A stretch of DNA of 64,000 nt from Roseobacter weihaiensis. GTDB taxonomy: Bacteria > Pseudomonadota > Alphaproteobacteria > Rhodobacterales > Rhodobacteraceae. Shown here piece by piece: positions 26,345-34,718 of this stretch; position 1 is the first letter of the stretch; each line of letters begins with the position of its first letter. The notes under the pieces were generated by a model. The model did not search any database. It worked only from the letters and a program-made list of their open reading frames with translations, and had not been told where the DNA came from. A program made the position numbers and the translations under genes. The DNA is taken from assembly GCF_020622345.1 (NCBI RefSeq), contig NZ_JACNMO010000005.1:1-64000 (forward strand), given 5' to 3'.

Positions 26345-27412
26345 TCATGAGAACGAAAAATCTTCCTCATCCAGCGAGGGGAGTGAGATATCTTCCAGCG
26401 TGATTGACCCAGATCCATAGTTTAAGATGGTACCACCATCAGATTCGGAAAGAATGAGATCGGCAAACACCAAGTCTTGTACGTCGAATACAATAATATC
26501 GGTGCTTGTTTCGAAGCCTGCAATGAAGTCCATGCCATCTCCGTCGGAAAATACAAACTCATCAGCTCCTAGCCCACCGGTGAGTGAGTCATCGCCTTTG
26601 CCACCGCTCAGCGTGTCGTTGCCCCCCATTCCTTGCAGCTTATCTTGGCCCACACCACCGGATGTGATTTCGATGGCGTCCGTTCCAATTTGGTGTGTCA
26701 ACGCTGGCGCTGGGTTTGTCTCATGCGCATTTCCGGCGGCCAGTTTTTCGGTGCTTTGAGCCAGCGCGACAACAAACTGGGCGATGGTGATCCGACCTGA
26801 CGAGAGGTTCGCTTCCAAAGTTGACGACTCTGCTGGCGTTGGGTCGCGACCGAAAGTATTCAGGAAAGCCTGCTCAACAAGCGCGGCACCTGTCAACCCT
26901 GTTAGGGGTGCCGATGACACCCCTTGGATCGCACCATCCAACCCCAGCATTTTGGTCGCCAGATCATCCGGATTATCCGTACCCTCAAGCAATAATCCGG
27001 AGTAATACTCTAACTCACGCACGGTCGCGTCACGATCGTACATGACATCAATAAGATCTTTCACCAGCGCTTCAACATAGGCCTTGTCCAGACTACGTTA
27101 GTACTCCGCCGGGTTCATGATAACGTCGAAGTTATTCGTCGACATGTGGGTATTACCCACGACCAGATGCTCAACGGACTCAGAGATTTCAAGAAGCATA
27201 TTAATGCGAGTTGAGGTGTCACTCGTGAGTGTTTGCAGATGATTGTCCAGCTCTGCAAGCCCCGGCGCACGACCAAAGGTGTTCAGGTAGAACTGAGTCA
27301 CAAATTCAGCGTTTGTTAAAACACCGTAGCGCGTAGTGGCTTCAGGTGAGTTCATCAATTCAGCCGCGAGGGATGCTCTGTCGAGCTGGTTGTTTACGAC
27401 GTATTTCACCAA
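26345..27412 (-). pseudogene. DUF4214 / RTX secreted protein, 5'-truncated with an in-frame stop
   Basis: One frame interrupted by TAA at 27098-27100. Before it: FVTQFYLNTFGRAPGLAELD, a DUF4214 unit. After it: DLIDVMYDRDATVRELEYYS and VEQAFLNTFGRDPTPAESS (further DUF4214 units), then RTX nonapeptides (QGMGGNDTLSGGKGDDSLTG, GGLGADEF) that bind calcium, and a C-terminal acidic tail like type I secretion signals. The 5' end stops at an IS3 remnant near 27415, so the N-terminus is lost. Probably once a secreted adhesin or S-layer-like protein. Confidence 0.75.
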
Positions 27413-27429
27413 AACCTGTTCTTCGGTGT

Positions 27430-27618
27430 ATTCTCGTCCCCCAGCGCCTTCAGTCGACGCATCTCGTCCGGCAGCAGACCGCCGTACTTCTTTTTCCAGT
27501 TGAAGTACGTCGCCTGGCTGATACCGGCCTTGCGGCAGATCTCCGCGACCGGCGTTCCTTGCTCGCCCTGCTTCAGGATGAAGGCCTTTTGCGCCTCCGT
27601 AAATTTCGATGCCTTCAT
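27430..27618 (-). pseudogene. IS3-family orfA fragment
   Basis: From ATG 27618: MKASKFTEAQKAFILKQGEQ, TPVAEICRKAGISQATYFNW, KKKYGGLLPDEMRRLKAL, the HTH plus leucine-zipper start of IS407-type IS3 elements. The frame breaks after GDEN (about 27430). The upstream segment to about 27700 (CCCCCTGAAAACTGG) looks like the IS terminal repeat. orfB is absent here. Confidence 0.8.
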
Positions 27619-27699
27619 GCGATTCCGCTCCTCTTCCAGCCTGGGAAATCTAGCGGAAAACTCCAGCTTCAAACGATCCAGTTTTCAGGGGGCAGAGCA

Positions 27700-28605
27700 C
27701 TTCACTAATGCTGTAGGAATGCCGTGCGCTTGGCGAGTTCGTAGCGAGAAAGTTGAGCACCGGTCCCCCTACTTGGAACCCACCAGGATACGCAGGCCAA
27801 AAAACGCTAGAGACCGGGTTTATCTTAAAATCGGCCAGTACCGCATGATCATAACGCACTTTCGGGACAGTACCGGTCGTATCATAATAAACATCGTTGT
27901 CTCGCCGCCTATCATTTCCGACGTCAACGTAAGTTCCATAGGATGCGGTGGTTACATAGCCTTCTTCCTGATACTCAGCACTCTCGTGATACGCTCTCTC
28001 GAAATCGTGCACTGAGTGAACAGTACGCTCTATTCCCAAGTATCCATTAGGCGTACGTATCTGATCATCGTTCCAGGCGCTTGCATCTGGCTCAGGCGCA
28101 GGACTTATTGAATCGTTTTTTTATTGCTCCCTCGATCAACGTCCTGATAGTCTGGAAGCCCTCCGCCACGAGCAAGGTTTTCTTTTAATAAGTCACGATG
28201 CAAATCGGGATAGGCTGTCGGATCATCCACTGGGGATGACGGCAAATGAACAGTAATCCCTAAAAGAGATTGTAAGTCACCGATCTTATATCTTTCGTCC
28301 ACATATCTACTGACAATCTCAACAATTCTGTTTGCAGGGACATTTTCGTATTGTCTTTGCAGATCATTCGCTACTAGCCTGTCTGCTAGTCCACCTATCT
28401 TGTGAGCAGCTTCCTCTCCCGCTTTTCCTAAAACGCTATCGAAGGCCGATACATACCCTCTCGCCATGCTTGCTACACCAGCGGCCGGAGGTTGTGCATC
28501 AACAGAACCAAATGGATCTAAACTCGGCTTGTGAGACCCTAACCCTCGAGCAAATTCCTTCTGATGCGGACTAAGTTTGAAGTTGGTTTTTTGTCGACCT
28601 GTCAA
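27700..28605 (-). pseudogene. Unknown island protein split by an A7-tract frameshift and cut by an IS
   Basis: Starts at TTG 28605 with AAGGAG 6 nt before it (MTGRQKTNFKLSPHQKEFAR). The first frame ends at 28105 just after a run of seven A (28116-28122 on the opposite strand as T). Shifting one base there gives an open frame continuing DSISPAPEPDASAW, GYVTTASYGTYVDVG, AVLADFKINPVSSVFWPAY to about 27700, where IS3 sequence begins. Together about 300 residues, helical in the first part. No family recognised. The frameshift could be mutation, sequencing error, or programmed slippage. Confidence 0.5.
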
Positions 28606-28615
28606 GATGTGCTCC

Positions 28616-29353
28616 TTATGGATTTTCAACACACGCAAGGTAAGCCTCGCTTGACAACACCTCCCGTATTGGAATGCGGTAACTGTCTGTTTTTATGAGG
28701 CATAATAACAGGAAGTCTGATCGATAATTATCCAACCCTTCTGCCACAGGGCCTAGTGTCTCGATTAAACTGGTGTAGGGCCGCAACTCACTACAAGCGG
28801 CTGTCTCTGCGGCGCACCAGCTCTTTATAATTGAAACTTTGAGACCACTTAACAATGCCGAATATGTAATGGCCCTTTCAAAGTCGTGAGAAGAAGCAAG
28901 ATCATGGAAAAGCTCCCGATCAGCGATATCCCACCAGATAAACGCTTCCGCTGGGAGTCCGCGTACAAGCGCCAGCTGACCCTTTGCAAGAAAGGATATG
29001 GCAGATGTGGGTTCAAAATCGCTGATAACTGCTCTCAAAAACTGCGATACTCCAAGTTCACTGTTGCTTAGCAATAGTTCTGTGAAGGCATCACAAATCA
29101 CACTATCATCATGATCTTCTTTCGCCAAAAATGATCGATAGGAGGAACAGACATTTGAATTTTGAAAGATATCACGGGAGTTGTTAATTTCTGCAGCTAG
29201 ATTGCTTGGGCTCAATAAGCTGAGCAACGATAAAATCCAGAAAAGAACTAGTATCGCCTTAAGATTTCGGCGAAATCTGAATAAAAGAGGCATAGTCAAT
29301 TGTGGTGTATCAGACGCTGGACGGGTCAGTTTAGATCCAATTGAATCAGCCAT
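28616..29353 (-). CDS. Membrane-anchored hypothetical protein
   Basis: 245 residues from ATG 29353, preceded by GAGAGGC. One transmembrane segment (AILVLFWILSLLSLLSP, about 31-48) after a short Arg-rich cytosolic end, then a periplasmic helical domain with four cysteines (VCSSY, VICDA, WCAAETAACSEL, LLLCLI). Its TAA lies inside the Shine-Dalgarno of the next gene, so the two form an operon. A/T-rich composition unlike backbone genes. Function unknown. Confidence 0.65.
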   Translation of the reverse strand: MADSIGSKLTRPASDTPQLTMPLLFRFRRNLKAILVLFWILSLLSLLSPSNLAAEINNSRDIFQNSNVCSSYRSFLAKEDHDDSVICDAFTELLLSNSELGVSQFLRAVISDFEPTSAISFLAKGQLALVRGLPAEAFIWWDIADRELFHDLASSHDFERAITYSALLSGLKVSIIKSWCAAETAACSELRPYTSLIETLGPVAEGLDNYRSDFLLLCLIKTDSYRIPIREVLSSEAYLACVENP

Positions 29354-29371
29354 GTTTGCCTCTCGTCTCAC

Positions 29372-29668
29372 AAACAGCCCACCCGAAACCTCGGGTTCCA
29401 CGCAGATCGTATTGACCGAGACAATCTGTGCGCCCTCGCCGATGAAGTACCCGCCAAGCGAGCAATAGCAGCAGCCCAGCAAACGGCCATCCAGCGAGAC
29501 GACCAGCCCAAGGTGCCGCTCCGGGGCCATCAGCGTTTTGTCAAAAGCCCTGTCGAACTTCGTGTCCGAGAAAGGGATGTCGCCAAACAGGTTCTTCTCA
29601 TGCACACTCCGGGTCAAACTGCGCACCTGCTCGCGGTGTGCGTTTTCGGTCTGCGCCGTGGTCAACCT
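29372..29668 (-). pseudogene. GNAT acetyltransferase remnant
   Basis: The frame reads VRSLTRSVHEKNLFGDIPFS, KFDRAFDKTLMAPERHLGLV, GRLLGCCYCSLGGYFIGEGA and VSVNTICVEPE, which matches phage/island-type GNAT proteins up to the start of the acetyl-CoA-binding motif. It is then fused out of context to the next gene's leader near 29372. It lacks the acetyl-CoA pyrophosphate loop and cannot be active. Confidence 0.6.
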
Positions 29669-29900
29669 CGACGTTTCGACGCTGTCGGGAAAGCCGCGAT
29701 GCAGGGGTGGCTCAAAACTTGCATCGATACACGCTTCACCCACTGATTGGTCAACTCCCGTACTCAGCTCGCATCGATCTGCATGCTCTATTGGCGATAA
29801 CCAGCTTATCGCCATTGCCCAGCCATCCGGCCTTGATTCAGATCAATGACACGGTGGATCACGCGGCTGTTCTGACCAGAATCGACTACGTCCCGGCGGA

Positions 29901-30287
29901 TCAAACGGCTTTGTAGACCCGTCCTTCCGCCGTCAGCTGACCCGATTTTTTCAGAGCAGCCAGCGCATTGGCAATCGCGATTTGTGCGGGTTTATCCGTT
30001 GCATGCATTGCCGCAAAGATCTCCTTGCGCACAAGACCGTTTTCGGACGCGGCAACAACTTTCAAAACGTCGTTGCGTGTCCCAGGACGACGCTTCCGTG
30101 TTGCTTTCGTCTTGGGCGCGGCGCGCTTCATCTTGGGCTTTGGACCTTCTGCCAGATGATACTCGAACCCGAGCACTTTGAGATCAGCGATTGCCGTATT
30201 TGCCGCGCGCATTGCTTCGGCCTTGGCCGTGCTGAGTAGTTTTTGTTTTTCTGCTTCAAGCTTTTTGATTTCGTCAATCACAGACAT
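29901..30287 (-). CDS. Small basic helical protein, putative DNA-binding
   Basis: 128 residues. An N-terminal coiled coil (DEIKKLEAEKQKLLSTAKAE), a Lys/Arg/Pro-rich linker (KPKMKRAAPKTKATRKRRPG), then a winged-helix-like C-terminus (NDVLKVVAASENGLVRKEIF, AIANALAALKKSGQLTAEGR, VYKAV). The layout resembles H-NS-like or nucleoid-associated proteins found in roseobacter genomes. GGGGCGAGTC precedes ATG 30287. It is the last intact gene of the island. Confidence 0.6.
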   Translation of the reverse strand: MSVIDEIKKLEAEKQKLLSTAKAEAMRAANTAIADLKVLGFEYHLAEGPKPKMKRAAPKTKATRKRRPGTRNDVLKVVAASENGLVRKEIFAAMHATDKPAQIAIANALAALKKSGQLTAEGRVYKAV

Positions 30288-30468
30288 GGACTCGCCCCGT
30301 TATTGGATCATCCATTGCTGTAAGAGTATCGGCGAAACAATGCAATAAAGGCTCATCTCTTGCGCGATACTTTACCGATTACTATTCCTTTGGCTGGACG
30401 TGATCGATTTCAATTCTTTCTGGCCGGGTGGTCCTCCTCCCATTTGCAGAGGGACGCGTCAGCAAAAT

Positions 30469-30600
30469 CTAAGCTGCTTTCAATGTCTGTACCGGTGTCA
30501 CGCCACCGATCCCCATGTTTGGCCTTTCATAATTGCATGTCCACAGCCACCGCGTGGCATGGTCTTGGATCTCCTCAACGCCATTGAAGTGGTATTGCCC
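30469..30600 (-). pseudogene. IS3-family orfB C-terminal fragment
   Basis: RTVRFEWLGQYHFNGVEEIQ, DHATRWLWTCNYERPNMGIG, GVTPVQTLKAA match the last 40-odd residues of IS3 orfB, including the catalytic-helix ending. Everything upstream is missing. It is separate from the orfA piece at 27.5 kb, which lies in the wrong order to be the same copy. Confidence 0.75.
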
Positions 30601-30887
30601 CAACCATTCGAAGCGAACAGTTCGCTTCCCATAGGCGCACAGCCCGGCCCACTCTGGCAGAAGGTTCTGGGCGCTCTGGAAGAGGAAGGGTGGACCCATG
30701 ACCGAGACATGATCGGAGGATAGCGAAAGCAGCCCTAGTTGTACAGCGAAGTAAGCAGCGATAGTGCCTCCTTCAGACTAAAGAATTGAGCTTGTTTGAT
30801 CCCGCGTATATGTTTTGCGCGACATGAGAGGAAGAGTTGTAAGTATATCAATAAACGACATAAATAGCTTCCCTGGTTTTTGCACTT

Positions 30888-30909
30888 GAATCCCACCTCC
30901 TCCGCCACT
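30888..30909 (+). repeat. attR: 22-bp direct repeat copy 2
   Basis: Perfect copy of 20754-20775 without the rest of the tRNA. It closes the first island and lies just before a second integrase, so it would serve as attL of the next element. Confidence 0.9.
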
Positions 30910-31007
30910 CACACTAAGCCATTGACCAATAAGGGTGAAATTGGATGTGGTACATGATGGACCACACGAGAGCATCTCCCTCAGGCCCATGCGTCAGCGA
31001 GCTTGAC

Positions 31008-31545
31008 ATGCGGCACCTCACGAAGCCGCGTGGCAAAGGCTATACAATGCGCCTGATAGCACCGGAGGTGTTGGTCGGGACAGGAAACCCGTGGACAGGA
31101 AAACCATTCGGGAGGGAGATCAAGCTAGGGCTGAATACCCGTAGCCACGCTGAAGCCGTGCGCTTGAGGGACATCAGGTTGGGGCAAATACGGCAGCTTG
31201 AGGCTGACGCACTGGCGCAACGGGGTAGGAGGAGTGTCGGGAGGATCATCGACCTGTCCCCAGAGAGCGCGGCTGAGTGGCGTCAGATGCGAGAGGAAGC
31301 GAAAGACCCTGACAGCATCGACTACGTGCTCACTGATAAGCTTGAGAAGGCGGAACGCGCTGGCTTTGGCAAGGAGGCGAAACGCTTTGCTGATGTGGTC
31401 CTGAAGGGAAAGCTACCGCTGGCTGAGGCCTTGGAGCAGTACCTTGAAGACAGGAGGCCGGGCAACCCGCTGGGGCTTGATCCGCTGAAGCCCGCAACCA
31501 TGGCTGACGTACGGTCTTCGATGAGGCACCTGCAGGCATTCCTAC
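31008..31545 (+). pseudogene. Second tRNA-Ser integrase, 3'-truncated
   Basis: From ATG 31008 (starts at 30945 or 30957 are also possible): MRHLTKPRGKGYTMRLIAPE, GREIKLGLNTRSHAEAVRLR and ADVVLKGKLPLAEALEQYLE match the arm- and core-binding part of roseobacter phage integrases. It is cut after SMRHLQAF at about 31545 where IS3 sequence begins, so the catalytic domain is absent. Starting about 100 bp after the attR copy is the expected place for an integrase of a second element. Confidence 0.75.
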
Positions 31546-31800
31546 GGGCGCTATGGATATCGGATGGTCACCGGTCTGCTGAACAATGCGGGCTGGCATG
31601 TGAACCATAAGCGCGTGGAGCGTATCTGGCGACGTGAAGAGCTGAAAGTCCCGCAAAAGCAGAAGAGCGCGCGATTGATGCGCCATTGGTTCGAGCACAA
31701 TGGCGCGCGGGCGGCTCTGGCTGAACAACGGGTCGTGCGTGCGTCTGCGGCCCGAACGTCCCAATCATGTGTGGTCCTATGATTTCGTGCAGGATCGTAC
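31546..31800 (+). pseudogene. IS3-family orfB fragment with a palindromic insert
   Basis: RYGYRMVTGLLNNAGWHVNH, KRVERIWRREELKVPQKQ then, in another frame from about 31709, GRLWLNNGSCVRLRPERPNH, VWSYDFVQDRT: the HTH_21 region and start of the DDE core of IS3 orfB. Between the two lies about 45 bp of extra sequence containing an inverted repeat (CGCCATTG...CAATGGCG, 31681-31705). Truncated at both ends. Confidence 0.75.
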
Positions 31801-32020
31801 CGCCGCTGAAGGGCGGCGGGGCAGCCGGTGTGGCGACACTGGGTGCAGCGGGCGTGGAGGTCGCACAGAGCGTCCTGGCCGAGACTCAGTCCGCCGTCCT
31901 GCCACTGGTGCCATATCTCGACACACTTCGCTGGGTCTTCATCGCCGTGGCGCTCGTTGGCATTGCGGTTACGATCTATGCTCGCCTCGATGATTGGAAG
32001 CGGGGGAGCGATGATCGCCA
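31800..32020 (+). pseudogene. Phage lysis-module protein, C-terminal fragment
   Basis: The frame reads PLKGGGAAGVATLGAAGVEV, AQSVLAETQSAVLPLVPYLD, TLRWVFIAVALVGIAVTIYA, RLDDWKRG: a Gly/Ala linker and one transmembrane helix with a short basic tail, as at the end of holin-fused phage endolysins of Rhodobacterales. Only about 70 residues remain. A G5 run at its end may again hide a one-base loss. Confidence 0.5.
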
Positions 32021-32054
32021 CCATTCTCGGCGGGATCACCGCCACCCCATGGAT

Positions 32055-32372
32055 GTTGTAAGTGAAGGCCTCGTCGTCAGTGGAGATCAGACATTCGACC
32101 CGTTCGATGCCGAGATCCTTCAGCACCTCGATCCGGATATGCCCATCCAGCAGCATGTAGGTGTCTTCCTCACCCGTGGATCGCGTGACGACCGGCGGTT
32201 CGACCAGGCCAACCTCTTTGATGGACGCGGTGATTTGGCGATACTTGCGGCTGGATTTGACGGATGCGCTGAGGGCGCGCACCGGCAGGACGGCTTCTAC
32301 TGGCACAGTGACGCAATCGCTCTCAAATCCGAGCGCCACCGCGTCGGGCGTTTTACGCTTGCCCCGGCTCAT
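32055..32372 (-). pseudogene. ParB/RepB-like protein, 3'-truncated
   Basis: MSRGKRKTPDAVALGFESDC, SRKYRQITASIKEVGLVEPP, LLDGHIRIEVLKDLGIERVE, CLISTDDEAFTYN is the ParB N-terminal (Sulfiredoxin-like) nucleotide-binding domain with its DGH-R motif. Homology ends at about 32055 and the frame continues as an antisense reading of phage and IS debris to 31551. ATG 32372 overlaps the stop of the upstream ParB gene by ATGA. Confidence 0.75.
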
Positions 32373-33106
32373 TCGCCTGCTCCCACATCCAGCGATTGCC
32401 CGAGATAGGTGGGAAGGGTGTCCAGCCCCTCCGCGCGCAACAGCGTCAGGAAGTGGTCATCGTCGCGCAGCGCGCGAAACGCCTCAACAACAAACATCAG
32501 GCGGCCCTGCGTCAGTTCGGCCTTCTTGATCAGCACCTTCTCGCGCTCCGCTTCCTGTTGATAGGCACACACAAGCGCGTCGCTGGTCAGGGGCCGCTTG
32601 GCGCCGTCGCTTCTGCCATATCGGTTTCGATGAAGGTGCGGACCCTGTGCATCGCGCTGCTGGATGAGACGGCGCACGGCGGCCAGCTTCTTACCGCGCA
32701 GCTTTTTCTGGGTATAGGCGTCCATCAGAGCGCGTTGCCCGCCCTCGGCATCTGTTTTTGAAATGTCGATGGCGAGGTTCAGCGGCAGAAGGCCAGTTTC
32801 CACGGCCGAGACCAGCCGTTCTTCGCCGCGCTCCAGAAGCCCCGCAATCATTCCGACATAGTCTGGTGTGACGCCGATCTTGTTGGCGATCTGGCGGTCG
32901 TTGTAGCCGCGTTTGCGCAGGTTGCCGATCTCGCGCATCAGGTCGATCGGGTTGTGCTGGCGGCGCGCACAGTTCTCCACGAGGCTCATGACGAGGCAGT
33001 CGCTCTCATCGGCGTCGATGATGATGGCCGGGATGGCATCCTGCTGAAGCGCCATGAACGCCTCGAGCCGCCCTTGACCGCAGTCGATAGCCGAACCGCT
33101 TGTCAT
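32369..33106 (-). pseudogene. ParB/RepB-like partition protein, 5'-truncated
   Basis: About 240 residues beginning inside the ParB fold ([39 protein letters not shown]), then the HTH (GYNDRQIANKIGVTPDYVGM) and a RepB-type C-terminal region (LRGKKLAAVRRLIQQRDAQG, DDDHFLTLLRAEGLDTLPTY). The N-terminal roughly 50 residues are missing at the junction with the ABC fragment. Paired ParB-like genes like this occur on roseobacter plasmids and islands and probably act in regulation or partition. Confidence 0.7.
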
Positions 33107-33116
33107 TCACGGCCAT

Positions 33117-33713
33117 GCGAAACGCGATATCATCGCGCGGGTGGACGAGTTGATGGCGCTGGTCGGGCTCAATCCCGATCAGCGCGACCGCCGCCCCGGA
33201 GCCCTGTCCGGGGGCCAGCGCCAACGCGTTGTCATCGCGCGGGCGCTCGCGCTCAATCCCAAGCTCATGATTTGCGACGAACCAGTGTCGGCACTGGACG
33301 TGTCGATCCAGAGCCAGATCCTGAACCTGCTGATGCGTCTGCAACGAGAGTTGGGGCTGAGCTATCTCTTCATCGCGCATGACCTGTCTGTGGTGCGTCA
33401 TATCGCGGACCGTGTGGCGATTATGTACCTTGGCATCGTGGTCGAACAAGGTCCCGCCGGCGCGGTTTTCGCAAACCCGGCACACCCCTATACCGAAACG
33501 CTGATCTCTGCCATTCCACTCCCGGATCCGGCTTTGCGGAACACGCGCAAGCGCATCGTTCTACAAGGCGACCTGCCCAGCCCGCTCGACCCGCCGAAAG
33601 GATGTCCCTTCGTCACGCGCTGCCCGCTGGCCGAAAAGCGGTGCCAGGGCGCCCGCCCAGAACTCACCCCCGTAGCCCCGGACCATGTCATCCGCTGCGT
33701 CGTGCGGGCTTGA
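33117..33713 (+). pseudogene. Oligopeptide-type ABC transporter ATPase, 5'-truncated
   Basis: [20 protein letters not shown] (ABC signature), [20 protein letters not shown] (Walker B, D-loop), [20 protein letters not shown] (H-loop) and the Cys-rich oligopeptide C-terminus ([15 protein letters not shown]) match OppF/DppF. The Walker A half is absent; homology starts at about 33117 directly at the ParB junction. The rest of the operon is not in the window. Confidence 0.85.
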
Positions 33714-33983
33714 AGCGATGCAAGCAGGTCGTGAGCACTATTGTTCATTTGTTCGGCAGGATCGGTGTGTCTGACGTCATCCCCATTGGGACCGTTGGGC
33801 GCATTGCATAACGGAGCTGGCTCATCGTAGACTTCAAGGATCGAAGATGAGACGGGACCCCGTGACACGAAAGAGCAAGGCAGATCGGATGGCAAGGGCT
33901 CAAATTATCTGAAAACGGACAAGGGAAACAGCATGAACTAAAAATGCTTTCTTCAAAAGAGCAGCACAACACACGTTTTCACT

Positions 33984-34331
33984 TTATAATTGCGTGGTTG
34001 AGATCATCGAAATTGAGACGATAGCGTATGACGTTGCACTCATGAAGGCCAGCGAGTTGCAATTTGACATATGCAACAAACCCTTCTCTATCCGGTTTAG
34101 GAACGCCAGCATCGGTTGCCATTGCAAAAACTTTCTCTTCTCGAAATTCCTTGAATTCGAGAACGCGTCGCCGAATGGCTGTGCGGACAAGTCACGGTAT
34201 GCAATTGCTGCTTTGTCTGGGCTTTCGAGGTCCGCCCTGAGCAACCGGTACTTTTCCGCTGAGGCGAAGTAGGCATCGACGTATACTTCACGAGACAGCG
34301 ATACGTTATTCAACTCGTAGACGACAATCAA
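33984..34331 (-). CDS. Hypothetical protein, doubtful
   Basis: A 115-codon frame (YELNNVSLSREVYVDAYFAS, AEKYRLLRADLESPDKAAIA) with coding-like third positions. The frame is open further upstream without a good start, so it may be the end of a longer lost gene. No family recognised. It lies in a stretch (33714-34718) otherwise empty except the micro-ORF at 34382. Confidence 0.3.
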   Translation of the reverse strand: MIVVYELNNVSLSREVYVDAYFASAEKYRLLRADLESPDKAAIAYRDLSAQPFGDAFSNSRNFEKRKFLQWQPMLAFLNRIEKGLLHMSNCNSLAFMSATSYAIVSISMISTTQL

Positions 34332-34381
34332 ATCGTCGATGTATTCTTGTTTAGCCTGTTCTCCAACTGAGGAGACAGACG

Positions 34382-34525
34382 ATGAAGAGAAGCCGTTTCG
34401 AAAAAAATATGGGTCTCGTTACCGAAGCCAAAGAGGCCGAGCCGCAAATTCCGAAGCCACCAGAAATCAACAGAATTGAACCCCCAAGGAAAGAACTTCC
34501 AAAGCCCAACGAAGGCTATGGATGA
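34382..34525 (+). CDS. 47-residue Pro/Lys/Glu-rich micro-ORF
   Basis: ATG 34382 follows GAGGAGACAGACG, a good Shine-Dalgarno. The peptide MKRSRFEKNMGLVTEAKEAE is followed by a Pro-rich charged tail (IPKPPEINRIEPPRKELPKP). Hydrophilic, no signal peptide. Not recognised; it may be a real small protein because start context and frame integrity are good. Confidence 0.4.
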   Translation: MKRSRFEKNMGLVTEAKEAEPQIPKPPEINRIEPPRKELPKPNEGYG

Positions 34526-34718
34526 AGTCAGAATACTGACGTATGAGATCCCTTTTCAAAGCTGAATAGAAACTGTTTGTATTGGAGAATTCTATCTATC
34601 TTACTTGTATCAAAATAATTGAACCACGTCAGCAATCGCGCAAATCCGCTATGTCACAATATCCTATTTCTAAGGAGCCCGGATCTCTTCTGCAACAAAA
34701 CTCCATAACACGTTGCGC

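Larger units (their letters stand above)
20754..30909. mobile_element. Integrative island in tRNA-Ser (about 10.1 kb, decayed)
   Basis: Bounded by the 22-bp direct repeat of the tRNA-Ser 3' end. Contents are integrase (frameshifted), a DUF3987 protein, small genes, a sulfotransferase pseudogene, IS66 and IS3 pieces, an RTX/DUF4214 pseudogene, a two-gene unknown operon, and a GNAT remnant. Most cargo is broken, so it looks like an old, non-excisable island that restored the tRNA at its left end. Confidence 0.8.

Noticed and set aside
27430-30600. IS3 orfA and orfB pieces as the two ends of a single composite element
   Set aside because: Both are minus strand, but orfB lies upstream of orfA, the wrong order for one copy, so they are separate remnants.
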